A stretch of 19,947 bases of DNA from VGWF01 sp964423465 (GTDB lineage: Bacteria > Verrucomicrobiota > Kiritimatiellia > PWTM01). Positions 7,603 through 13,724 of this stretch are shown in pieces. The stretch is from NCBI GenBank assembly GCA_964423465.1, contig CAYRFK010000073.1, positions 1 through 19,947 on the forward strand, read 5' to 3'. Within the stretch, counting starts at the first letter, position 1. Each line of letters begins with the position of its first letter. The translations under genes and the position numbers were made by a program. Under the pieces are notes generated by a model. It saw only the letters and a list, made by a program, of their open reading frames with translations, searched no databases and was not told the DNA's origin.

Positions 7603-8057
7603 GCCCGCCTCCCGGTCGGCGTCCGCGCCCCGCGAATCCGCCGGAGAAGGCTCGGCCGAGCACGGAGGATCTCGGTGACCGAGGCCAGCCGCCGCGGCAA
7701 TTCCGGCGGAGCGCCGTGCTCCATCGCGCATGCGGTCCGCTCGGCCTGTGCCGGTGGAATCCCCAGGATCGTCTCCAGAAAATCACGCAGCGTCCGGTGC
7801 CGCCCGGCGACCCCGCGCGCCGCCGCCCGTCCTGTACAGGTCAGCGAGGTCAGCCCGTAGGCGGAATGCTCCACAAGCCCCCGGGCCGCAAGCTGGCGCA
7901 CCGCCACCGTCACGCTCGACCGGCGGACCCGGAGCCGGTCCGCGATGTCGCTCGTGCGCGCGGCGCCCGCGGCGCCCGCAAGATGCAGGATCGCCTCCAG
8001 GTAGTCCTCCTGGCTGGCACTCAGCGGCCGCCGGGCGGTGTCGGGTCGTTTAGGCAT
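7599..8057 (-). CDS. DtxR-family metal-dependent repressor, iron type
   Basis: A 152-residue protein with an N-terminal winged helix (residues about 12-75: LSASQEDYLEAIL, then the recognition region TSDIADRLRVRRSSVTVAVRQL) and a helical metal-binding/dimerisation domain (about 78-140). Probable ligands by comparison with DtxR and MntR are Asp18, Glu21, His87 (GRHRTLRDFL), Cys110, Glu113 and His114 (CAMEH). Cys110 aligns with DtxR Cys102 where MntR has Glu99, which favours Fe(II) sensing. The C-terminal SH3 domain of DtxR/IdeR is absent, as in MntR-like short members. The start ATG at 8057 precedes MPKRPD; 18 further upstream codons run across the operator and promoter and are rejected. First gene of dtxR-feoA-feoB, so it likely represses its own operon when iron is sufficient. 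No symbol is given, because dtxR/ideR/mntR cannot be told apart securely. Confidence 0.9.
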   Translation of the reverse strand: MPKRPDTARRPLSASQEDYLEAILHLAGAAGAARTSDIADRLRVRRSSVTVAVRQLAARGLVEHSAYGLTSLTCTGRAAARGVAGRHRTLRDFLETILGIPPAQAERTACAMEHGAPPELPRRLASVTEILRARPSLLRRIRGARTPTGRRA

Positions 8058-8065
8058 GGCTTTGG

Positions 8066-8083
8066 AGTTAGTCGAAGCTAACT
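8066..8083. promoter_or_regulatory. Candidate DtxR-family operator
   Basis: AGTTAGTCGAAGCTAACT is an inverted repeat with 6-bp arms (AGTTAG/CTAACT) and a 6-base centre. The half-sites TTAG/CTAA resemble DtxR/IdeR boxes (TTAGGTTAGCCTAACCTAA). It ends 8 bases before the repressor start codon and covers the end of the predicted -10 and the transcription start, where a bound repressor would block initiation. Confidence 0.65.
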
Positions 8084-8111
8084 TTGTACGCCGTCCGTCC
8101 CCCCTGGTCAA
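8083..8111 (-). promoter_or_regulatory. Promoter of the dtxR-feoA-feoB operon
   Basis: On the minus strand, TTGACC (8106-8111, 5 of 6 matches to -35) and TACAAA (8083-8088, 4 of 6 to -10) are spaced by exactly 17 bases. Transcription would start near 8076, giving a leader of about 20 bases before the ATG at 8057. I see no clear Shine-Dalgarno in that leader. Confidence 0.6.
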
Positions 8112-8122
8112 GCGGGGCCGGG

Positions 8123-8230
8123 GGACGGAAACGGAAGACGGAAAACGGAAGACGGAAGAAGGGAGATGGGAGGGGGTGCTCCTTCCCGCTCCCGACTCCC
8201 CGATTCCGTCTTCCCGCCTTCCCGCCTGAA
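8123..8230. repeat. Purine-rich GGAAGACGG repeat array with pyrimidine counterpart
   Basis: GGAAGACGGAA occurs at 8133-8143 and 8147-8157 within a 14-base repeated unit, preceded by a diverged copy from 8123. Its reverse complement TTCCGTCTTCC lies at 8204-8214, followed by CCGCCTTCCCGCC. The region can fold into a long imperfect hairpin with a purine-only strand. It fills most of the 224-base divergent space between the dtxR operon and the aminotransferase gene. I recall similar strings as dispersed intergenic repeats in PVC genomes, but that was not checked. Confidence 0.7.
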
Positions 8231-8281
8231 CCCGGTTTGGACTCCCGCTCCGGGCGGCGCGGCGCTATGATCGCCGCCATC

Positions 8282-9247
8282 ATGACGATTCCCATTTTTC
8301 CGGTTGGCGCGGTGCCGAGGCCGGCGCGACGGCCGTACCATGACCACTACTACGCGATGTTCTCGAGCGTGCTCGGCGGCATCGTCACGGACCCCGTCGA
8401 GATGACGGTTCCGGCGGACGACCACGTCGTCCACCGCGGCGACGGCGTCTTCGAGACCCTCAAGTGCGTTGACGGCTCCATCTACGGCCTCGGCCCGCAC
8501 ATGGCGCGTCTCGCCGCGTCGGCGGAGCGCATCGCGCTGCGCCTGCCGTGGCCGCCGGAGGCCGTACGGAACATCGTGCTGGAGACGATCCGCGCCGGCG
8601 GCCGGCGCGATTGCCTCCTTCGTGTGCTGGCGTCCCGCGGTCCCGGCGGATTTGGCATCAGCCCCGCCGAGTGCCCGGAGCCCGGACTGTATGTGATCGC
8701 CTACCGGCTGCCGCCCCCGTTCATGGAGGCGCATCCGGAGGGCGCGAAGGCCGTGTCTGTGGATGTTCCGATCAAGCCGGGGTTTCTGGCGACGATCAAG
8801 ACCTGCAACTACCTTCCGAATGCGCTGATGAAGGCCGCGGCCCAAGCCGCGGGGGCGGACTTCCCCGTCGTCTTCGACGAGCGCGGCTTCCTGGCGGAGG
8901 GAGCGACGGAGAACCTCGGCATCGTCACGCCCGGCCGCGTGCTCCAAGTGCCGCGGTCCGGCCGGATCCTCGACGGCATCACCGTGCAGCGCGTCCGCGC
9001 CGTCGCGCCCGCGGCCGTGCGCGAAGGGGTGCTGTCGGGTGTCGAGACGGCGGACATCCCCCGCGCCGCGCTGGAATCTGCGTCCGAGATCCTGGTGTTC
9101 GGAACGACGCCCGATGTGACCGCCGTGGTGCAATTCGACGGCCGCCCCGTAGGCTCCGGCCGCCCCGGCCCCGTCCAAGCCGCCCTCAACCGACTGTTGG
9201 CGGAGGACATCCGGGGCAACGAGGAGATGAGGACGCCGGTGGGATAG
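8282..9247 (+). CDS. Class IV PLP-dependent aminotransferase (D-amino acid transaminase/PabC/BCAT fold)
   Basis: A 321-residue protein. HRGDGVFETLK (residues 51-61) is the N-terminal family block. Lys173 in ATIKTCNYLPNALMK is the expected PLP Schiff-base lysine. EGATENLGIV (206-215, with Glu207 or a neighbour contacting the pyridine ring) and GRILDGITVQRV (227-238) complete the class IV signature. The fold covers branched-chain aminotransferases, D-amino acid transaminases and 4-amino-4-deoxychorismate lyase. The segment MFSSVLGGIVTDP before the HRGDG block resembles, from memory, plant DAT1-type D-amino acid transaminases more than E. coli PabC or IlvE. The substrate cannot be fixed from sequence. 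The start is uncertain: ATG at 8267 and 8282 are both possible and neither has a clear ribosome site. A TATGAT at 8266-8271 would fit a near-leaderless start at 8282. It converges on rseP, with repeats between. Confidence 0.88.
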   Translation: MTIPIFPVGAVPRPARRPYHDHYYAMFSSVLGGIVTDPVEMTVPADDHVVHRGDGVFETLKCVDGSIYGLGPHMARLAASAERIALRLPWPPEAVRNIVLETIRAGGRRDCLLRVLASRGPGGFGISPAECPEPGLYVIAYRLPPPFMEAHPEGAKAVSVDVPIKPGFLATIKTCNYLPNALMKAAAQAAGADFPVVFDERGFLAEGATENLGIVTPGRVLQVPRSGRILDGITVQRVRAVAPAAVREGVLSGVETADIPRAALESASEILVFGTTPDVTAVVQFDGRPVGSGRPGPVQAALNRLLAEDIRGNEEMRTPVG

Positions 9248-9255
9248 CGCCAAGG

Positions 9256-9292
9256 AACATCCAACATCCAACATCGAACACCGAACATCGAA
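9256..9292. repeat. AACATCCAACATC-type short tandem repeat array
   Basis: Four or five imperfect copies of a 7-10 base unit (AACATCCA, ACATCCAACATCGAACA, CCGAACATCGAAG) follow the aminotransferase stop. Such strings are, from memory, a common dispersed intergenic repeat in Verrucomicrobiota/Planctomycetota, recognisable from spurious peptides such as NIQHPTSNTEHR. The rest of the 147-base space down to rseP shows nothing else except the hairpin at 9367-9383. Confidence 0.7.
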
Positions 9293-9366
9293 GTCGGATT
9301 CAAAGCCAATACCAACACCCCGCACCTGAAACCTGGCACTTGGATCCCGGCTCTGGACGACAAGGA

Positions 9367-9383
9367 GTACGACGAAGTCGTAC
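9367..9383 (-). terminator. Short hairpin after rseP, possible terminator
   Basis: GTACGAC (9367-9373) and GTCGTAC (9377-9383) form a perfect 7-bp stem with a 3-base loop, 11 bases beyond the rseP stop. There is no T-run behind it on the minus strand, so intrinsic termination would be weak. It closes the long minus-strand block. Confidence 0.35.
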
Positions 9384-9394
9384 GACACCTCGTC

Positions 9395-10762
9395 CTATGG
9401 CGCCTGCGGCACCGCGTTCGTGGTGGCGGCGGCGTCCGGAGCCGCCGCCGGCTTCCCGCTGCCGAACACCAGGCGCTTGATGTCGCGGGCGGTGATCAGC
9501 ACGAAGAGCGTGATCAGCAGGATCGCGAACACACGGTGCGCCCAGCCCGTCACTTTGGGTCCCGGCGCCCGGCGCGTCAGGCCCTCCCATAGCGCGAAGG
9601 TGATGTGGCCGCCGTCGAGAACCGGGATGGGCAGCAGGTTCAGGATCGCAAGGTTGACGTTGAGCATGCCGGTGAGCCAGAGGGCGAGCAGGAAGCCGGT
9701 CTGCGCGGCCATCCAGTACATCTTGAAGATGTAGACCGGTCCGCCCACGGCGTCGACGGCATGGCGGCTCTCCTTCGGCGTCGCGAAGGCCTTGAGGATG
9801 CGGAACACCGGTGAGGCCCAGGCCCACATCTGGTCGAGCGGCTTCATCGACAGGTCGAACCGGTTGAATTCGATCCCGATCATGACGCGCTTGAGGGCAG
9901 GGTTCCACTGCGGGCGGACGGTCAGGTCCAGGTGCTGCTCCCCGCGCTGGACGGCGAGGGTGACGTCCTTGTCCCCGTGGCTGCGGATCGAATCGATCAA
10001 CTGGTCGACGCTGTGCACGGGCTCGCCGTTGAACGCGACGATGATATCGCGCCGCTGGAGGCCGCCGCGGTCGGCCGGGTCGCCCGGCGTGACCCCGATG
10101 ATGAGGCAGGAGGAGTGTTTGCCGATGCCGTGGATGGTTCGGCCGCCCCCGGGGATCGGCTCGGTCGGCACGGTGAGGGTCCGCTCGGCGCCGGCGGCGT
10201 CGCGGAGGCCGAGGACGACCTCGTCGGCCAGGGCGCTGTTGATGATCACGTCGTCCCACGAGGTCACGGCCCGCCCGTTGACGGTCTGAATGCGGTCGCC
10301 CGCCCGCACCCCCTTCGCGTACGCGGTGCTGTTCGTGTCGATGTAGCCGATGGCGGCGGCCCGGCCGCCGTTGTCGGATCCGGCGGTCATGTGGACGGCG
10401 AACGCGATGATAAGGGCAAACACAAGGTTGAAGACCGCGCCGGCCGCCGCGACGGCGATGCGCTTCCAGGGCGAGGCGGGCGGTACGGGAGCGCGCGGAG
10501 GCTCCGTGGAGTCCGCCGGGGCGTCATCGCCGGAGGGGTCCATCTGTGGCAGCGCGACGTAGCCGCCGAAAGGGAGGACGCCGATCTTGTAGGTGACGTC
10601 GCCGACCTTGCGCTTCCAGAGCGCAGGGCCGAAGCCGATCGAGAACGTCTCGACGACCATGCCGCACCAGCGGGCGACGAGGAAGTGGCCGAGTTCGTGG
10701 ACAAAGATCGTCGCGCCGAACAGCAGAAGAACGGTGGCCAGCGTCACGATGAAATCGATCAC
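9395..10762 (-). CDS. rseP: Site-2 intramembrane zinc metalloprotease RseP
   Basis: A 455-residue polytopic membrane protease. The zinc site is HELGH (His22, Glu23, His26) in the first membrane helix plus Asp383 in NLLPIPVLDGGH near the C terminus. Further family marks are GFGPALWKRKVGDVTYKIGVLPFGGYV (residues 43-69) and an N-rich GMLNVNLAILNLLPIP helix. Two PDZ domains lie at about 135-190 and 218-285. RseP cuts anti-sigma factors and remnant signal peptides within the membrane. An Ala/Pro-rich tail follows the last helix. The start is GTG at 10762; TGAGGA, the ribosome site, overlaps the cdsA stop, so translation is probably coupled. The cdsA-rseP gap is 10 bases, and dxr, often found there, is missing. 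Confidence 0.96.
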   Translation of the reverse strand: MIDFIVTLATVLLLFGATIFVHELGHFLVARWCGMVVETFSIGFGPALWKRKVGDVTYKIGVLPFGGYVALPQMDPSGDDAPADSTEPPRAPVPPASPWKRIAVAAAGAVFNLVFALIIAFAVHMTAGSDNGGRAAAIGYIDTNSTAYAKGVRAGDRIQTVNGRAVTSWDDVIINSALADEVVLGLRDAAGAERTLTVPTEPIPGGGRTIHGIGKHSSCLIIGVTPGDPADRGGLQRRDIIVAFNGEPVHSVDQLIDSIRSHGDKDVTLAVQRGEQHLDLTVRPQWNPALKRVMIGIEFNRFDLSMKPLDQMWAWASPVFRILKAFATPKESRHAVDAVGGPVYIFKMYWMAAQTGFLLALWLTGMLNVNLAILNLLPIPVLDGGHITFALWEGLTRRAPGPKVTGWAHRVFAILLITLFVLITARDIKRLVFGSGKPAAAPDAAATTNAVPQAP

Positions 10763-10772
10763 GGGTTTGTCC

Positions 10773-11645
10773 TCAGCGCATCAGGACCGGAGCGACGGGC
10801 TCCAGCACATGGCGCGCATAAAAGTACAGCATGGGGGCGGCGGGCAACAGGCTGTCAATCACATCGAGAAGTCCGCCCAGTCCGGGCAGGATCGCCCCGG
10901 AGTCCTTGACCCCGGCGGCGCGCTTGAGCAGCGACTCGGCGAGGTCGCCGAGAATGCCCACCACGCCGAGGCCGAGACCGATCAGGATTGCGTGTCCGGC
11001 GGGGATGAACACCGGGCCCACGCGTCCGCCGAGGACGAGTGTGAAGACCAGGCTGACGGCGACCGCCGCCGCCACCCCGCCGACGCATCCTTCCCAGCTT
11101 TTCGCCGGGGAGATGCGGGGGATCAGCTTGTGGCGGCCGAACCGGCAGCCGGTGAAGTAGGCGCCGGTGTCGCAGGCCTTCACGATGACGATCATGTAGA
11201 GGACCAGCAGCCGTCCGTCCGGGTTGGAACCCCACGCCAGCAGGAGACGGGCGAAGAACGAGAACAGGAAGCCGATGTAGACCATGCCCAGCAGGGTCCC
11301 GGCCATCGTGTCCAGCGGGCGCGCGTTGTTCTTCTGGTGGAACTGGCGGGCGAACACGGCCAGGAAGGCCACGAACAGCGCCAGCGTGAATCCGCCCTCC
11401 GCGCCCGCCGGGCCGGGGTGGAGGAAGGAGAACCACGTTGCCGCGATCAGCCCGCAGCCCGCCAGGGTGCCGAGGATCTTGAAATTCGGGATCCGGGCCG
11501 TGTCGAGCAGCATGTAGAATTCGCGATGGCCGACCGCGGCGATGGCGAGCAACACGGCGAGCGCGCCCCAGCCGCGGGCGAAGATCATGGCCCCGCCCAG
11601 CGCCAGGATGAGCAGCACTCCGTTGCGGACGCGATCGCGCAACAT
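10773..11645 (-). CDS. cdsA: Phosphatidate cytidylyltransferase (CDP-diglyceride synthase)
   Basis: A 290-residue membrane protein with about eight hydrophobic helices. It makes CDP-diacylglycerol from CTP and phosphatidate, the branch point of phospholipid synthesis. The CTP_transf_1 signature spans Ser238 to Asp264: SLLKRAAGVKDSGAILPGLG followed by GLLDVID. In the usual signature PGHGG and LDRID are found; here they read PGLGG and LDVID. I recall this variant from other PVC CdsA proteins, and the acidic residues of KDSG and LDxxD are kept. The motif KACDTGAYFTGCRFGRHK (156-173) is also typical. The start ATG at 11645 shares one base with the uppS stop (TGATG). The frame continues 192 codons further into uppS antisense-like sequence, which is rejected. 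Confidence 0.95.
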   Translation of the reverse strand: MLRDRVRNGVLLILALGGAMIFARGWGALAVLLAIAAVGHREFYMLLDTARIPNFKILGTLAGCGLIAATWFSFLHPGPAGAEGGFTLALFVAFLAVFARQFHQKNNARPLDTMAGTLLGMVYIGFLFSFFARLLLAWGSNPDGRLLVLYMIVIVKACDTGAYFTGCRFGRHKLIPRISPAKSWEGCVGGVAAAVAVSLVFTLVLGGRVGPVFIPAGHAILIGLGLGVVGILGDLAESLLKRAAGVKDSGAILPGLGGLLDVIDSLLPAAPMLYFYARHVLEPVAPVLMR

Positions 11646-12361
11646 CAGCCGATGTCTCCAAACCGCCGGTGCCGGCGGCGGTATTCCTCGACCGCGGCCG
11701 CGAGGTCGGCCTCGCGGAAATCGGGCCAGAGGGTGGGGGTGAAGTAGAACTCGGCGTAGGAGAGCTGCCAGGGCAGGAAATTGCTCAGGCGGATCTCGCC
11801 GCTTGTCCGGATCATCAGGTCGGGGTCGGGGATGTCCGGCGCGTAAAGACTCGCCGCCACCGTCGCCTCGTCCACCGCTGCGGGGTCCAGTTCGCCGGCC
11901 TTCACGCGCTCCGCGATCCGTCGCGCGGCATCCGCGATCTCCGCCCGGCCGCCGTAGCTGAGGGCCAGCACCAGGTGACGCTCGGTGAACTGCGCGGTGG
12001 AATCCATGACGCGCTGCAGTTCCTTTCGCGCGGGGGCCGGAAGGTCGCCGAGCCGTCCGATCGCGTGCAACCGCGTGCGGTTCGCATGCAGTTCCTTCTC
12101 CCGCGCGCGGAGGAAGCGCCGCAGCAGGGCCATGAGGGCCGCCACCTCGGCTTTCGGGCGGACCCAGTTCTCCACGCTGAACGCGTAGAGGGTCAGATAC
12201 TGGATGCCCAGGTCGCGGCACGCGCGCAGCGCTGCCGAGATCGACTCGGCTCCCGCCTCGTGGCCGCGGATGCGCGGGAGCCCCTTCCGGCGCGCCCAGC
12301 GGCCGTTGCCATCCATGATGATGGCCACGTGCCGCGGACCGGCGGGGGCGGCGGAGGTCAT
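11645..12361 (-). CDS. uppS: Undecaprenyl diphosphate synthase (cis-prenyltransferase)
   Basis: A 238-residue enzyme, standard length. HVAIIMDGNGRWARRKGL (residues 11-28) carries the Mg-binding catalytic Asp17. RIRGHEAG (30-37), TLYAFSVENW with the conserved Asn, LSYGGRAEIADAARRIA, and DLMIRTSGEIRLSNFLPWQL followed by SYAEFYF complete the cis-prenyltransferase signatures. It condenses isopentenyl diphosphate onto farnesyl diphosphate to make the C55 carrier for peptidoglycan and polysaccharide synthesis. The ATG at 12361 overlaps the purA stop (ATGA), and the uppS stop overlaps the cdsA start by one base. The long upstream extension of the frame lies in purA and is not real. uppS-cdsA-rseP order is conserved widely in bacteria. 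Confidence 0.97.
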   Translation of the reverse strand: MTSAAPAGPRHVAIIMDGNGRWARRKGLPRIRGHEAGAESISAALRACRDLGIQYLTLYAFSVENWVRPKAEVAALMALLRRFLRAREKELHANRTRLHAIGRLGDLPAPARKELQRVMDSTAQFTERHLVLALSYGGRAEIADAARRIAERVKAGELDPAAVDEATVAASLYAPDIPDPDLMIRTSGEIRLSNFLPWQLSYAEFYFTPTLWPDFREADLAAAVEEYRRRHRRFGDIG

Positions 12362-13647
12362 CCGCGGGCGTTCCCGGGCGGGATCTGGATCGTGTTCTCG
12401 CGGCCGGGGCCGACGGAGAGGATCTCCACGGGCACGCCGGTCAGCGCCTCGATTCGCGCGACGTAGGCGCGGGCGGCCGCGGGCAGGTCGGCCATGCCCG
12501 CCGCGCCGCGCAGCACCGTCTTCCAACCCGGGTGTTCCTCGTAGACCGGCCGGCAGCGCGCCAGCACGCCCGCATCGGCCGGCACGGTCTCGTAGCGTCG
12601 GCCGTCGGCCTCGTAAGAGGTACAGATGCGGATCGTGTCGAAACCGTCCAGCACATCGAGCTTCGTCAGCGCCCAGACGTCGATACCGTTGACGCGGGCG
12701 GAGTAGCGGGCGACGACCGCGTCGAACCAGCCGCAGCGCCGCGGCCGGCCCGTGGTGGCGCCGAACTCCCGGCCGATGGCCCGGAGCTGCTCCCCGGTTG
12801 CGTCGAGCAGTTCGGTCGGGAACGGCCCCTCGCCGACGCGCGTCGTGTAGGCCTTGAGCACCCCGATGACCTTGTCGATCCGGTTCGGCGGCACGCCGCT
12901 TCCTGTGCAGGCGCCGCCGGAGGTCGCGTTCGACGACGTCACAAACGGATACGTGCCGAAATCGATGTCGAGCATCGTGCCCTGCGCGCCCTCGAACAGG
13001 ATCGATTCGCCGCGGGCCGTCGCGCCGTGCAGGAGGTCGACGGTGTCCGCGACGAGCGGCGCCAGTTCCTTCGCGTCTGCCACGGCGCGGGCGACCACGT
13101 CCGCGACATCCAGCACCGGCTGCCCCTGGTGCGCGAGCCGCGTGTTGGCGTCCTCGACGCGCGCGCGCACCATGTCCGGGTAGTTCGGCAGGCACATGGC
13201 GCCGGCGCGCAGGCCCGTGCGCTGCGCCTTGTCGACGTAGGCCGGCCCGATGCCGCGCTGGGTCGTGCCGATGCGTTCGCCGTCGGACAGCGTCCGCTCG
13301 CGGCCCGCATCCAGGGCCTTGTGGTACGGCAGCACGAGATGGGCGCGGTCGCCAAGGAAGAGGCGGCCCTCGACGCCGAAGCCGGCTTCGCGCACCTCGG
13401 CGATCTCGGCGAGGAGGCCCGCCGGATCGACGACGAGGCCGTTTCCGATCACGCACTTCGTCTTCTCGCGGAAGATGCCCGAGGGCACCAGGTGCAGCAC
13501 GTAGCGCGTGCCGCCGATCTCGACGGTGTGCCCGGCGTTGTTGCCGCCCTGGTAGCGGACGACCCAGTCGGCCCGGTCCGTCAGGACGTCGATGACCTTA
13601 CCCTTGCCCTCATCGCCCCACTGGGCGCCGATCAAGACCGTGTTCAT
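12358..13647 (-). CDS. purA: Adenylosuccinate synthetase
   Basis: A 429-residue enzyme close to the E. coli length of 432. It converts IMP and aspartate to adenylosuccinate using GTP. Motifs: IGAQWGDEGKGKVIDVL (residues 6-22) with the GTP/IMP loop and catalytic Asp12; NNAGHT with His40; GIGPAY; LFEGAQGTMLDIDFGTYPFV; TTGRPRRCGWFD; and a C-terminal ENTIQIP region contacting the base. The start ATG at 13647 has GGAGG 5 bases upstream; a GTG four codons earlier (13659) overlaps that site and is rejected. A 77-base gap separates it from tyrS, and its stop overlaps the uppS start (ATGA). Placement of purA directly before uppS-cdsA-rseP is unusual in my experience. Confidence 0.97.
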   Translation of the reverse strand: MNTVLIGAQWGDEGKGKVIDVLTDRADWVVRYQGGNNAGHTVEIGGTRYVLHLVPSGIFREKTKCVIGNGLVVDPAGLLAEIAEVREAGFGVEGRLFLGDRAHLVLPYHKALDAGRERTLSDGERIGTTQRGIGPAYVDKAQRTGLRAGAMCLPNYPDMVRARVEDANTRLAHQGQPVLDVADVVARAVADAKELAPLVADTVDLLHGATARGESILFEGAQGTMLDIDFGTYPFVTSSNATSGGACTGSGVPPNRIDKVIGVLKAYTTRVGEGPFPTELLDATGEQLRAIGREFGATTGRPRRCGWFDAVVARYSARVNGIDVWALTKLDVLDGFDTIRICTSYEADGRRYETVPADAGVLARCRPVYEEHPGWKTVLRGAAGMADLPAAARAYVARIEALTGVPVEILSVGPGRENTIQIPPGNARG

Positions 13648-13724
13648 GAACACCTCCACAAAGGAGTTTCAGATTCTCTGACCCCGTACCGTCCGATGCA
13701 ATCGTGAGACTTGGAATTCGAAGC

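Noticed and set aside
4985..7678. Plus-strand open frame crossing the pseudopilin end, the terminator, the N gap and feoB antisense
   Set aside because: It runs through a strong terminator and N bases, and FeoB is clear on the other strand.
7340..7786. 149-codon upstream extension of the feoB frame
   Set aside because: It lies in another frame of feoA and the repressor gene and is Gly/Arg/Pro-rich; the FeoB G domain begins at 7339 with an ATGA coupling.
13648..13724. Possible T-box or other riboswitch between tyrS and purA, or before tyrS
   Set aside because: No T-box sequence or terminator/antiterminator pair is visible; the space is only 77 bases.
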